Program-made: the position numbers and the translations under genes
Shown: positions 9,157 to 17,871 of the stretch, in pieces
How the letters are laid out: the number at the start of each line of letters is the position of its first letter
How positions within the stretch are numbered: position 1 is the stretch's first letter
Source of the DNA: Paenibacillus illinoisensis NBRC 15959
GTDB taxonomy: Bacteria > Bacillota > Bacilli > Paenibacillales > Paenibacillaceae
DNA: 64,000 bases
Assembly: GCF_004000925.1 (NCBI RefSeq)
Contig: NZ_BIME01000001.1
Span: forward strand, 558,001-622,000
Direction: 5' to 3'
Notes under the pieces: generated by a model
Told to the model about the DNA's origin: nothing
Databases searched by the model: none
The model's input: only the letters and a program-made list of their open reading frames with translations

Positions 9157-10176
9157 TTATAAAAACCTGTCCAGCCAATCATACGCCTTGGCGCCACTGA
9201 TTTCGTGCCCGCCTGTGAAGAAGTCTGCACCCAGAACATCTTGTGCACCCTCTTGTGCATAGATCTCCTCCAACCTTGCGAACGCTTCCCTTGCCGCAGC
9301 CTGTGGAAACACCCGATCCTCACTTCCTGCTTCAATGAATAATGGTCTTGGCACGATCAGTCCGATAATATCCGGCAGCTCCGCTTCCCGTAAGATGCCT
9401 GGAATGTAATTATCAAGACAGTGGTTCCGGTCCAGAATACTTGCTTGAAAGGTGCTGGCATATCCGCTGATGACCGTGGCCCGGAATCTTGCATCCAGCG
9501 CAGCAGTAAAGGCAGCAACGAGCCCTCCACCCGAGATGCCCATGATTCCAATCCTCTCTGCATCAACTTCAGGGCGGGTAGACAAATAATCGAGTACCCT
9601 CATCGTCTCGTAGACACGATGTCCGGCCAGTGTCTGTCCGGCCATGAGCAGATGGGCTGCAATCTTCGTGCAGGAGCTAATTCCTGGCGGTTCATCCTTA
9701 TCCTCATCCAGTCTTCGATCACCGAATCCGAGCAATTCTGGAGCGGCAACCATGAACCCTCGCTGCACCAGGGATACGGCAAAATCCTTATGCAGTCCCG
9801 GTGCGGCGGTTCGAGGTGAGCCGTCAGGCTCCATGCCGCTTATCTCCCGGCTCCCATAACCATGGCCATGACAGGCAATCATGGCAGGAACAGGTGTATT
9901 TGTGTTACTTAACTCATTAGGAATCAATATGTATATTGGCATTCGCAATCCTGCATAGGTCGTTATTTCCACGCGTTCTCTTACGTAACCATCGCAGGCA
10001 ATACGCTCCAGCACGACAGCTTGCAGCTCTGCATCCTCAACCGGGAAACCACCAAGTCGTTCACGTATTCCCGAACGCAGCTGTTCACTCCACTGTTCCA
10101 GAGGCTGTCCTGCCTGATATGCATAACGTCCGCGCTCAGTCGTTTGTTGTTGCAGATATGATTCAATCGCAGTCAT
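9157..10176 (-). CDS. alpha/beta hydrolase, acetyl-xylan-esterase/dienelactone-hydrolase type
   Basis: This is a 339-residue predicted cytoplasmic esterase. It has an alpha/beta-hydrolase core with HGHGYGS near the oxyanion region and the nucleophile elbow GISGGG. A late acidic region (GSEDRVFP) and a C-terminal GGHE histidine could complete the triad. The start at 10176 (MTAIESYL) follows AAGGAGG at ten bases. An ATG 18 codons upstream has no ribosome site. No signal peptide is seen. Substrate is unknown. It stands alone, between the mrp terminator and the MMPL gene's terminator. Confidence 0.85.
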   Translation of the reverse strand: MTAIESYLQQQTTERGRYAYQAGQPLEQWSEQLRSGIRERLGGFPVEDAELQAVVLERIACDGYVRERVEITTYAGLRMPIYILIPNELSNTNTPVPAMIACHGHGYGSREISGMEPDGSPRTAAPGLHKDFAVSLVQRGFMVAAPELLGFGDRRLDEDKDEPPGISSCTKIAAHLLMAGQTLAGHRVYETMRVLDYLSTRPEVDAERIGIMGISGGGLVAAFTAALDARFRATVISGYASTFQASILDRNHCLDNYIPGILREAELPDIIGLIVPRPLFIEAGSEDRVFPQAAAREAFARLEEIYAQEGAQDVLGADFFTGGHEISGAKAYDWLDRFL

Positions 10177-10345
10177 TAATGGTATACCTCCTTGTTCATT
10201 CGCTGCATCAATCCATATGAAATAAAACATAATTGATGAACTAAACGGATCAAATCCGTACTATTTTCCAGTACATTATAGTGCAAGCCCATGGCCTATG
10301 AATTTAATATTCATGCCGCATTAACCCAAAACCCTGCTATTTTTA

Positions 10346-10394
10346 TGAAAAAAGAGACATCCCCTATCCTGCAAAGCAGACTTCAGGAATCTCC
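10346..10394 (-). terminator. probable terminator of the MMPL gene
   Basis: On the minus strand an imperfect hairpin (GGAGATTCCTG...CAGGATAGGGGATGTCTC) is followed by TTTTTT, about 70 bp after the MMPL stop. The stem is irregular, hence the modest confidence. Confidence 0.45.
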
Positions 10395-10464
10395 CTTTAT
10401 CATATGGTGGCTACCTTATAGGAACATTTTGCACACTTGGTAATCAGACCATGTTCATCAAGCG

Positions 10465-12663
10465 TTATGTTTTTTGTCCTGGGAGCCACCAATTCCATTT
10501 CCCCATCAGCTTCATTAGTGCTGGCACGAGCAGCAAACGAATGACTGTGACATCAATGAGCACCGCAGCAGTAATGCCAACGCCAAGCTGCTTCACTCCT
10601 TCCACATCTCCAAAGGCAAAAGGTATAGTCACAGCAAGCAGAATGGCTGCAGCCGATGTAATCAGTCGACCCGTTGATGCGAGTCCCTGCATGACCGCCT
10701 GGTCACTATCTCCTGTCAGACGATACATCTCCTGTATCCGGCTGAGCATAAATACGCCATAGTCCATTGAAATGCCGAAGACAAGTCCAGCGATAAACAC
10801 CGGAATCATGATGGCAATCGCCGAGGGCTCCATCCCCAGATGCCCCTGATTGAAGACCAGCACCAAGACTCCAAACGAAGCTGTCAGGCTGAGTATATTC
10901 ATCAGTATTGCTTTGATTGGAATCAGCAGCGAACGAAATGCCATCAGAAGTACAATGTAATTAGATACGATTACGAAAACCAGCACCTTGGGCAGCTGTC
11001 CCAAAATTTCCTGCATAATCTCAACTTGGGAAGCAGCTTCTCCGCCATAACGAATAGGTATCCCCTGAGCGCCTTGTTGCGCGTCCCGTTCATTCATCAT
11101 GTTCAACCAGTTTGCAGCTTGTTCTGATCCTGGTGCTCCCTTGATGGTCGCCACCAGACGAATAGCATCCTCAGATACGTATGAGGAGAGAAGCGAATCG
11201 TGCAAGATCAGCTCGCTGCTCGCGCCTCCAATCTGCGAGGTTCTGTTCTGTCCTGGCCTGTACTTGTGATCCATTCCCCAGACGGATTCAATCTGAAGGA
11301 CATTCTCATCCTTTTGCAATTCCCTTACCTTTCGAAGTGCCGTATTCCAGTGTAATGGGGTTAGCCTCTCTCCCGTTCCTCCGATGAGGATGTCAACGGA
11401 AGCGATGTCCTTTTGAGAGAAAACCTGCTGCATCCTCTCTGCAGCTTGTCTGGATTCTATGGTTGCGGGCAATGAGGTTGCGTCCGGAATCGCCATCTCC
11501 AACTGCTGAACCGGAAGCACGCAGAACAGCAGAATACCTGTACCCAACAAGGTCATCCGTAACGGTCGTTTCATCACTGTGCCAAACCATCGAAGCCATA
11601 TGGAGGGTTTACGCGGCGGCGTACTGATTGCAAAATGCTTTTTTCGTTTAAAGATCCGCTGAGCATAGAGGGTAAGAATGGCTGGCAGTAAGGTCACATT
11701 AATTAACACGGATATCATCAGGACTGTCATGGCACCAAGCGAGACACTCAGAAACATGGGAAGTCTGATCCAGACCAGCGACAACAGGCCGAGCAGCACA
11801 CAAGCGGCAGAAAACAAAACAGCCCTTCCGGCTGTACGCAGTGTCCTCTGGATAATCTCATACGAACTCTGCCCATGATCATGCGGATACAACTGCATCT
11901 CATCCCTATATCTGCTTATAATGATCAGCGCAAAATCGATGCTAAGCGCCATTCCCACCATCGGTATGACATTAATAACGAAATTCGAAAGTTCCACGTA
12001 ATGCCCCATGAGAGAGGTCATCCCCATGGCTGTGACCACACCGACGACCCCCATAATTACGGCAACAAGGGCGGCATATAAACCTCGAAAGGCAAAACAC
12101 AGAATAACCAGGGCAATGGGTAAGCCAACGACTTCCGCACGCTCCAGATCTCGAAAGCTCAACTGATTCACATCCTGCTGAACTACAGGCTTGCCGGTTA
12201 AACGAATAATTCCTTGATCATCTGCTGTATTCAGGGAACGAAGCTGCTCGGTGGGAGCATTCATCCGGTGTGCCGGTACATTAAAATCCAGGAGTGCATA
12301 TGCCATGCCATCCCGCATCATTGCGCTTCTTCCAGCCTCAAATGGAGAGATTATGGTTGAAATATGGGGCAGCTTGGCTACCGCCTGTAAATGTCTGTTG
12401 ACCCAATTCCGAAATTCTGCTGGAGAGGTGCCTGTCTGCTTTTCATAAACGACAATAATCGGATCATCCGGAATTCCGAAGTCTTCCTTGAGCATACGCT
12501 CAATATGATGTGCATCTCCATGAATCTGTTTCAACCCATGATCCTGAACAACACCGGGCAGATTCCATGCCCATACGGCGGATACCCCGATAATAAAAAC
12601 CCAGCTGATCATGATGAACCGTGGATATCGGCCTATGAGGTAAGCAAGGCTGCGATAACCCAT
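10465..12663 (-). CDS. MMPL-family RND exporter
   Basis: This predicted proton-driven exporter has 732 residues. It shows the two-fold RND layout of the MMPL family: an N-terminal helix, an extracytoplasmic domain, a block of five or six helices near 160-350, a second extracytoplasmic domain, and a second helix block near 530-720. The paired signatures GMALSIDFALI and GLVFGISMDYGVF lie in the proton-relay helices. The start is ATG 12663, seven bases after GAGGAG. A TTG two codons earlier is too close to it. Bacillus YdfJ is a likely relative. The substrate could be a lipid or a drug. No regulator is adjacent. Confidence 0.92.
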   Translation of the reverse strand: MGYRSLAYLIGRYPRFIMISWVFIIGVSAVWAWNLPGVVQDHGLKQIHGDAHHIERMLKEDFGIPDDPIIVVYEKQTGTSPAEFRNWVNRHLQAVAKLPHISTIISPFEAGRSAMMRDGMAYALLDFNVPAHRMNAPTEQLRSLNTADDQGIIRLTGKPVVQQDVNQLSFRDLERAEVVGLPIALVILCFAFRGLYAALVAVIMGVVGVVTAMGMTSLMGHYVELSNFVINVIPMVGMALSIDFALIIISRYRDEMQLYPHDHGQSSYEIIQRTLRTAGRAVLFSAACVLLGLLSLVWIRLPMFLSVSLGAMTVLMISVLINVTLLPAILTLYAQRIFKRKKHFAISTPPRKPSIWLRWFGTVMKRPLRMTLLGTGILLFCVLPVQQLEMAIPDATSLPATIESRQAAERMQQVFSQKDIASVDILIGGTGERLTPLHWNTALRKVRELQKDENVLQIESVWGMDHKYRPGQNRTSQIGGASSELILHDSLLSSYVSEDAIRLVATIKGAPGSEQAANWLNMMNERDAQQGAQGIPIRYGGEAASQVEIMQEILGQLPKVLVFVIVSNYIVLLMAFRSLLIPIKAILMNILSLTASFGVLVLVFNQGHLGMEPSAIAIMIPVFIAGLVFGISMDYGVFMLSRIQEMYRLTGDSDQAVMQGLASTGRLITSAAAILLAVTIPFAFGDVEGVKQLGVGITAAVLIDVTVIRLLLVPALMKLMGKWNWWLPGQKT

Positions 12664-12803
12664 ATCCAAGCTCCTCTTCTATCAGATTGTCATTTCATTC
12701 TTCATCTATGATGGCTAGCAGGGGCCTGCAATACAATCAAGTAACACACCAGAATAGTACAAGTCTATTCACGCCAGAATGAGTTTATGTTCAGCAAACA
12801 AGG

Positions 12804-12847
12804 AAAGACGGACAAGACCTGCACGTTCGCACAGGTTGTCCGTCTTG
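12804..12847 (-). terminator. hairpin downstream of the flavin reductase gene
   Basis: Arms AAGACGGACAA-ACCTG and CAGGTTGTCCGTCTT form a long, nearly perfect stem about 75 bp after the flavin reductase stop. The minus-strand tail is only moderately T-rich (TTTCCTTGTTT). Confidence 0.65.
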
Positions 12848-12921
12848 ATCAGTCGATTTAGATAATCAGCCATTTGGATCCTACATGAAAAGATGAAAAG
12901 TAAATGACCAAGTGAATGACC

Positions 12922-13545
12922 TTATACAGGCCGAACTACCGTGAATCGCTCACCAAGTTTAGCGTAATCATTGCCCGCAAGCCGGCTTACGGGTTTAAGG
13001 TGATCCATCAAAATGTAGTGATGAGCGGGGTCATACACTTTTTCATTAAAGTGATACTGTACGATGCGAACGAGAAGCAGATCCGTTACAGGTTTTCCTT
13101 CGTCATTAGACACCGGAATATGCTGATACAGACGACATTCCATGCGAATCAGTGCTTCCTGTATTCCGGGCACCGCCACAACTGAACTTGGTACCGTCGT
13201 CAGGCTAGTTCGCTCCAGCTCGCTCTCATGCGGCTCAAGCAGTGCTGCTGTCTCGTTCATTTCGTTAACGATCGATTCGTCACAGATATGTACGACTAGC
13301 TCTTGCCCTGCAATCGCATTGCGGGCGGTATCTTTCATCACTCCATCCTTACGGTTAATGGAAATGGACAGCAACGGCGGATCGGAGCTAACGACATTAA
13401 AGAAACTAAACGGAGCTGCATTCACGACGCTGCCGTCCTCTGAAATGGTTGTGACAAAAGCAATCGGTCGCGGAACTACCGAACCACTCATCAATTTATA
13501 ATTATCCCTGCTCGTCAGATCATTTGGATTCAATGTATACATCAT
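12922..13545 (-). CDS. flavin reductase-like FMN-binding protein
   Basis: This 207-residue protein has the split-barrel flavin reductase fold. It carries the early SGSVVPRPIAFVTT segment and the NAAPFSFFNVVSSDPP segment, which bind FMN in the family. Members reduce flavins with NAD(P)H for partner oxygenases or act as FMN-binding oxidoreductases. AAAGGGGAT precedes the start. An adjacent second ATG, one codon later, is equally possible. No oxygenase lies next to it; a luciferase-like oxidoreductase is 40 kb away and need not be related. Confidence 0.88.
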   Translation of the reverse strand: MMYTLNPNDLTSRDNYKLMSGSVVPRPIAFVTTISEDGSVVNAAPFSFFNVVSSDPPLLSISINRKDGVMKDTARNAIAGQELVVHICDESIVNEMNETAALLEPHESELERTSLTTVPSSVVAVPGIQEALIRMECRLYQHIPVSNDEGKPVTDLLLVRIVQYHFNEKVYDPAHHYILMDHLKPVSRLAGNDYAKLGERFTVVRPV

Positions 13546-13626
13546 AGACCTATCCCCTTTCTTAATCGGGAACGGATGGTTCCCACACCGACACTGTTAC
13601 TTCGTAAGTATATATCGGGTTACACT

Positions 13627-13670
13627 AAAAAAACAAAAAACTCCCTGATGCCTATGGACACCAGAGAGTT
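13627..13670 (-). terminator. terminator of the siderophore-binding protein gene
   Basis: On the minus strand, AACTCTCTGGTG...CATCAGGGAGTT is followed by TTTTTTGTTTTTTT. It lies 38 bp after the stop of the lipoprotein gene at 13708. Confidence 0.88.
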
Positions 13671-13707
13671 GTACGATGACTTGCAGCACATATCATGTGC
13701 CATTCAT

Positions 13708-14709
13708 TTATTTAACAATGCTTTTCTGAATATCTTCCAGAATTTGCGTGTTCGCTTGTACTCCGCTATACAACCAGCTGCTCGTGCTCTCAAACTCGTA
13801 TACTTCTCCGTTTTTCACAGCAGGAATACTTTGCCACACTGCGTCTTTCAACGCTTCTGCCCCTGTTCCCTTATCACTGTTAACCAGGAAGAGATAGTCA
13901 GCATTCATATCTGCGATTCTTTCCAGGGAAACCTCGGACCAGTTACCAGTTGCTTTTGCCGATATTTCCTTCACAACTTCAGGCTGCTGCAGTCCGAGTT
14001 CATTGTACATGACTTCACCACTGGAGACATTGTTACTAACAACATAAAACTTGTTATTGAAGAGCCAGAGTGCTGCTGCAGTTTTCGTACCACCTGTTGC
14101 GGCAGTCACTTTTTCCTTAATTTCTTTTGCTTTTGCATCATAATCGTCAAGCGCTTTTTGAGCTTCATCTGATTTGTTCAACAGCTCGCCTATTTTCAAA
14201 AGAGCCTGACGCCAATCCTTGTTCACATCATCACCGAGTACATAAGTCGGGGCAATTTTGTTGTATTGTTCGTACTTCTCCCCTTCTACTGTACTCTCGG
14301 AACCCATAATGATCAGATCCGGTGAGAAGCTGGCAACAGCTTCAAAAGGAAGTTCGCTTGCAATAGTAGGCACTCCATTCAGAGTTCCTTGAAGATAATC
14401 CTGCACACTGCTACCATCACGTGCTGACCACTGAGCAGCTGGCTTAACGCCAAGTGTTACCAGATGATCTTCCAGATAGGAAGCGATAATGCGCTGTGGA
14501 TTAGCTGGAATCGTCACATCATGACCCTGTGCATCTTTTACTGTGCGTTCTGTTGGAGCTTCTGTCTGTGTCTCAGTCTCCGTTGTAGTATTTGTCTCTC
14601 CTGCTGCAGTTCCATTATCTGCGGATTTCGTTCCGCATGCAGCCAGCCACAATGACATGACCATAATCGCGATTAGCAGCATGATTCCTTTTTTATTACT
14701 CTTTAACAC
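13708..14709 (-). CDS. iron-siderophore ABC transporter substrate-binding lipoprotein
   Basis: This is a 333-residue FecB/FhuD-type binding protein that captures ferric siderophore outside the membrane. A signal peptide ends in the lipobox LAAC (Cys25), followed by a Ser/Thr/Glu-rich linker. The binding fold has two lobes, with the typical early segment VTIPANPQRIIA and a long connecting helix near the middle. I prefer GTG 14709 because AAAGGGGAT lies eight bases before it. ATGs at 14736 and 14727 have no such site. A good Fur-box-like sequence lies upstream at 14821-14839. No permease or ATPase genes are adjacent, so it must pair with a transporter encoded elsewhere. Confidence 0.93.
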   Translation of the reverse strand: MLKSNKKGIMLLIAIMVMSLWLAACGTKSADNGTAAGETNTTTETETQTEAPTERTVKDAQGHDVTIPANPQRIIASYLEDHLVTLGVKPAAQWSARDGSSVQDYLQGTLNGVPTIASELPFEAVASFSPDLIIMGSESTVEGEKYEQYNKIAPTYVLGDDVNKDWRQALLKIGELLNKSDEAQKALDDYDAKAKEIKEKVTAATGGTKTAAALWLFNNKFYVVSNNVSSGEVMYNELGLQQPEVVKEISAKATGNWSEVSLERIADMNADYLFLVNSDKGTGAEALKDAVWQSIPAVKNGEVYEFESTSSWLYSGVQANTQILEDIQKSIVK

Positions 14710-14820
14710 GTGATTATCCCCTTTCATGATGAACATCTCAATATGAGCTGGTATGGCAATTTTAAAAGAACTCTATACCCTTCGGTATATAATCCCTGTA
14801 TGTACTTGTCCATTTCCATT

Positions 14821-14839
14821 GACAATGATAATTGTTATC
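14821..14839. promoter_or_regulatory. Fur box-like operator
   Basis: GACAATGATAATTGTTATC matches 16 of 19 positions of the classical Fur consensus. It lies about 110 bp upstream of the siderophore-binding protein gene, so iron repression is expected. The reading is by eye. Confidence 0.78.
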
Positions 14840-14959
14840 AACTGAGTTGTCAATCCGGTTTTACCTTTACCACGTTCGATAGCTCGTGATCCATTCACCT
14901 TTGGGCGAATGCCGCCATATGATGTTTTCAGAATACGACGACAGGAAGGATGTTCGTAG

Positions 14960-15550
14960 ATGGATTACATCAATCATACTTATACAGGTTACGGAGAAGA
15001 CCGCTCTGTTCAGTTTCCATTATTCCCGGGTGGCAGCCAGGGAGGGCAGCCCATCCAAGGAATTCCCGGAGGACAGGGATCTTTTCCCCCATACTTTCCA
15101 GGTGGAAGCATCGGCGGACAGCCACCGTTCTTTCCAGGAGGCGGTCAAGGTACGGTTCCAGGCGTTCCCGCACAGTTGTCGCAAGGCAATCTGCCTACCC
15201 TGTTAAGCGCCTATCCACGTCCGGTTGGGCAGCCACCAGCGGAGATGGTATTTCTCTACAATCTGATCAAAAGCAGCCCCGGGCTTCTGCCGTTGTTTAT
15301 CCAGCAGCAACCACAGAATTTGACCCAGGCTGTGCAATTCGCCCAAACAGGCGTAACCGCCCCAAGGGATCAGAATCAGCGTGTACTGCAGAACTTTTGT
15401 TACAACCGTTGGTCCCTTGTATTCACCTACAATGACGTTTTTCTCATGTGGCCTGTCACTAATATCTTTGGTTTTGTCATCGGTTACTTCTATCCGTTCC
15501 TGACCCCTGGCATTTTGCTCAATACGCAAATCTTGTTCGCTCTTTGCTAA
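14960..15550 (+). CDS. Gly/Pro-rich FPGG-repeat protein, unknown function
   Basis: I do not recognise this 196-residue protein. Residues about 19-70 are low-complexity, with repeated FPGG or IPGG and GGQ units (FPGGSQGGQP, FPGGSIGGQP, FPGGGQG). The second half (about 85-196) is a non-repetitive, aromatic-rich region. It has a predicted helix near PAEMVFLYNLIKSS and a hydrophobic C-terminus with two cysteines. There is no clear signal peptide. GGAAGG lies ten bases before the ATG. Frames on both strands are open here because of composition, but only this one has a ribosome site, a long frame and a following hairpin. A surface or spore-layer role would be speculation. Confidence 0.7.
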   Translation: MDYINHTYTGYGEDRSVQFPLFPGGSQGGQPIQGIPGGQGSFPPYFPGGSIGGQPPFFPGGGQGTVPGVPAQLSQGNLPTLLSAYPRPVGQPPAEMVFLYNLIKSSPGLLPLFIQQQPQNLTQAVQFAQTGVTAPRDQNQRVLQNFCYNRWSLVFTYNDVFLMWPVTNIFGFVIGYFYPFLTPGILLNTQILFALC

Positions 15551-15555
15551 CACAC

Positions 15556-15596
15556 AAGCGCCCCACCCGAAGTTTAGACCTTCGAATGGGGCGCTT
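15556..15596. terminator. hairpin between convergent genes
   Basis: AAGCGCCCCA pairs with TGGGGCGCTT, with an inner CGAAG/CTTCG stem. No long T run follows on either strand. Its position between two convergent genes, a few bases after one stop, argues for a terminator. Confidence 0.72.
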
Positions 15597-15612
15597 AGAT
15601 ATTTATATAGGA

Positions 15613-16839
15613 TTAACGGGTCTGCTGACGGTGCCCACGCTTACCGACCATAACCAGATAGAGCAGTAAAGCCCCAAGGTCGGCACATGCGATAACGATC
15701 CCCATTGGCACCGCGGTTCCCTCTCCTCCCAAACCGACGAGCGGAGCTACAATCCCGCCAAAAAGGAATGTCATGACCCCTATAAGTGCAGAGGCACTGC
15801 CAGCTGACTTCTCCTGGTTGGCCATGGCCAGCGCGAAGGAAGCCGTGTTGACGAGACCCACACTGGAAACGACAAGAAATAACGGAACCAGGATGGAGAT
15901 CAGATTTCCTCCCAATAGGATCGCAATGAGCAGAGATGTGCCTCCCACAGCAGCCGCAACGAGGCCAGCTATGAGCAAACGCGTTTCGGACACTTTACCC
16001 GCCAATCTCCCGGCAATCTGGCTTGCCAGAATGATTCCGAGTCCATTAACGGCAAAGCAGATACTGAACATTTGCGGAGAGACGCCGTAAATCTTTTGCA
16101 GTACAAATGGGGAACCCGATATATACGCGAACATTCCCGCTGCCACAAATCCTTGAGTCAATGCATAGCCCATGAACAGACGGTCGGCTGCGATTTGCCG
16201 GAATGTGACCAAGGTCTGCTTCAACCCTCCGCTGGATCGTCGTTCGGACGGCAGGGTCTCTCCAAGTCCAAATATAACGGCCAGTAACGTAAGCACCCCA
16301 ATAATACTCAATAAGATAAAGACACCACGCCAGGAAGTATAAGCGAGCAGCTGCCCACCGATAATCGGTGCTGCGATAGGCGCTACCCCGTTAATAAGCA
16401 TCAGCAGGGAGAAGAACCGGGTTAACTCCGGACCCGAATACACATCTCTTACCACTGCACGGGAAATAACAATTCCGGCTGCGCCCGCAGCCCCCTGAAT
16501 AAAACGCAGCACAACAAAAGAACCCATTGTCGGACTCACCAGACATAGTATGGAAGCAATCGTATATAGCACAAGTCCTGCAATAAGCGGCGTACGACGT
16601 CCTCGTACATCACTAAGGGGACCTGCCAGCAGTTGCCCTGCAGCAAGCCCGACCATACAGGCTGTTAAACTAAGCTGTGCATACGAAGGAGAGGAATTGA
16701 AATCCTCAGCCAATGTAGGCAGTGCGGGCAGATACATATCCAGAGACAACGGACCGAAGGCAGACAGTGTCCCCAATATCAAGGCCATACGCACACGTGA
16801 TGATGATTGATTATTTAAGGATGCTGATGAACTATTCAT
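15613..16839 (-). CDS. Bcr/CflA-family drug efflux MFS transporter
   Basis: This 408-residue transporter has 12 membrane helices and belongs to drug:H+ antiporter family 1. It shows the LDMYLPALP motif in helix 1, typical of Bcr/CflA, the GPLSDVRGRR loop between helices 2 and 3, and the RFIQGAAGAAG segment in helix 4. Characterised members export bicyclomycin, chloramphenicol or sulfonamides. The gene starts 43 bp after the stop of the alarmone synthetase gene, with no terminator between, so co-transcription is likely. AAAGGA lies upstream at a rather long spacing. Confidence 0.92.
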   Translation of the reverse strand: MNSSSASLNNQSSSRVRMALILGTLSAFGPLSLDMYLPALPTLAEDFNSSPSYAQLSLTACMVGLAAGQLLAGPLSDVRGRRTPLIAGLVLYTIASILCLVSPTMGSFVVLRFIQGAAGAAGIVISRAVVRDVYSGPELTRFFSLLMLINGVAPIAAPIIGGQLLAYTSWRGVFILLSIIGVLTLLAVIFGLGETLPSERRSSGGLKQTLVTFRQIAADRLFMGYALTQGFVAAGMFAYISGSPFVLQKIYGVSPQMFSICFAVNGLGIILASQIAGRLAGKVSETRLLIAGLVAAAVGGTSLLIAILLGGNLISILVPLFLVVSSVGLVNTASFALAMANQEKSAGSASALIGVMTFLFGGIVAPLVGLGGEGTAVPMGIVIACADLGALLLYLVMVGKRGHRQQTR

Positions 16840-16882
16840 AGGGATTAAACTTGTTCCTTTCCTTACGATGTTTCCTGTTTAC

Positions 16883-17632
16883 TTAGTGTTCTCCGTCACC
16901 AAGCAGACGAAGCAGGTTGGATGGCAGTGTAAACTGCTGATTATTAATGATAATGCGGCGCAGCTCCTCCTCATCCCGTTCATTCTCTGCGTCCTTGATC
17001 TCTTGAATCTCCCGATGAAGCCTCTCCATCTGTTGATCAAGGGCATTGGCGGAATCTGCTGCACTTTTTAATTCCTTGGTCAGATGTTCAGGAACGTCCT
17101 TATTGTATTTATAAAAGATTTTATGTTCAAGGCTCGCCCAGAAATCCATGGCAATGGTACGGATCTGAATCTCAACGCAGGCACGCTCTTCACCATTGGA
17201 CATATAAACAGGTACATCTACCAAAAGGTGCAAGCTTTGATATCCATTGGGCTTCGGATTCTGGATATAGTCCTTCACTTCTAGCACACGCAGATCACTC
17301 TGATTGCACAGCATATCCTTGATCCGATAGATGTCCGAGATAAAGGAGCATGTGATACGAACGCCGGCAATGTCCTTGATATTTTTCTTGATGCTTTCGA
17401 AGGTCAGCTCGTGATTTTTGCGAAACATCTTATTCATGATGCTTTCAGGAGACTTCAATCTGGATTTCGTATGCTCAATCGGGCTGTAATCATGCAAGGA
17501 CTGAAACTCTTCCTTTAAAACTTCAATTTTGGTTTCCATCTGATCGAGAGCAAATTTATAAATCATCATGAATCTGGTAATTTCGTATTTGAATTTCTTG
17601 AATTGGTCAATCGGATGTGGAGCGTTCATCAT
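16883..17632 (-). CDS. ywaC: small alarmone synthetase, YwaC/RelP type
   Basis: The predicted enzyme transfers pyrophosphate from ATP to GDP or GTP, giving (p)ppGpp. The 249-residue protein has only the RelA/SpoT synthetase domain, with no hydrolase, TGS or ACT domain. DIAGVRI lies at 87-93, KPNGYQSLH at 127-135, and EIQIRT at 154-159 with the catalytic Glu154. The sequence is closer to YwaC than to YjbM, especially PIEHTKSR and IAMDFWASLEHKI. It carries about 40 extra charged C-terminal residues relative to YwaC (about 210). The start at 17632 follows AAAGGAAG; an ATG nine codons upstream does not. It is probably co-transcribed with the Bcr/CflA exporter. Confidence 0.92.
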   Translation of the reverse strand: MMNAPHPIDQFKKFKYEITRFMMIYKFALDQMETKIEVLKEEFQSLHDYSPIEHTKSRLKSPESIMNKMFRKNHELTFESIKKNIKDIAGVRITCSFISDIYRIKDMLCNQSDLRVLEVKDYIQNPKPNGYQSLHLLVDVPVYMSNGEERACVEIQIRTIAMDFWASLEHKIFYKYNKDVPEHLTKELKSAADSANALDQQMERLHREIQEIKDAENERDEEELRRIIINNQQFTLPSNLLRLLGDGEH

Positions 17633-17711
17633 GGTTTTCTTCCTTTCTTTTATGCGCACTTGAGTAATTTACAGGTATAAGAATTCAGGCTGTCGCACCT
17701 GTCTCTGATTC

Positions 17712-17717
17712 ATTATA
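17712..17717 (-). promoter_or_regulatory. possible -10 box of the alarmone synthetase gene
   Basis: TATAAT reads on the minus strand about 80 bp upstream of the start. The -35 region at 17-18 bp is weak (TCGTTT or TTCGTT). Confidence 0.35.
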
Positions 17718-17871
17718 AAACATATGGAGCCAATAAACGAATTTGTGACACATGGACAGTTAGCAAGTACGAGAGGTATGGGATCAGATTTTTGACACAT
17801 GCTACATGGTATTCCATGTTCTACATCTTGTCATATTCACATCTATTGACCATGAAAGAGGTTGATTTTTC

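Noticed and set aside
14950..15435. Overlapping frame in the Gly/Pro-rich gene
   Set aside because: The frame at 14960 has the better ribosome spacing and a longer, repeat-bearing protein. The other is a composition artefact.
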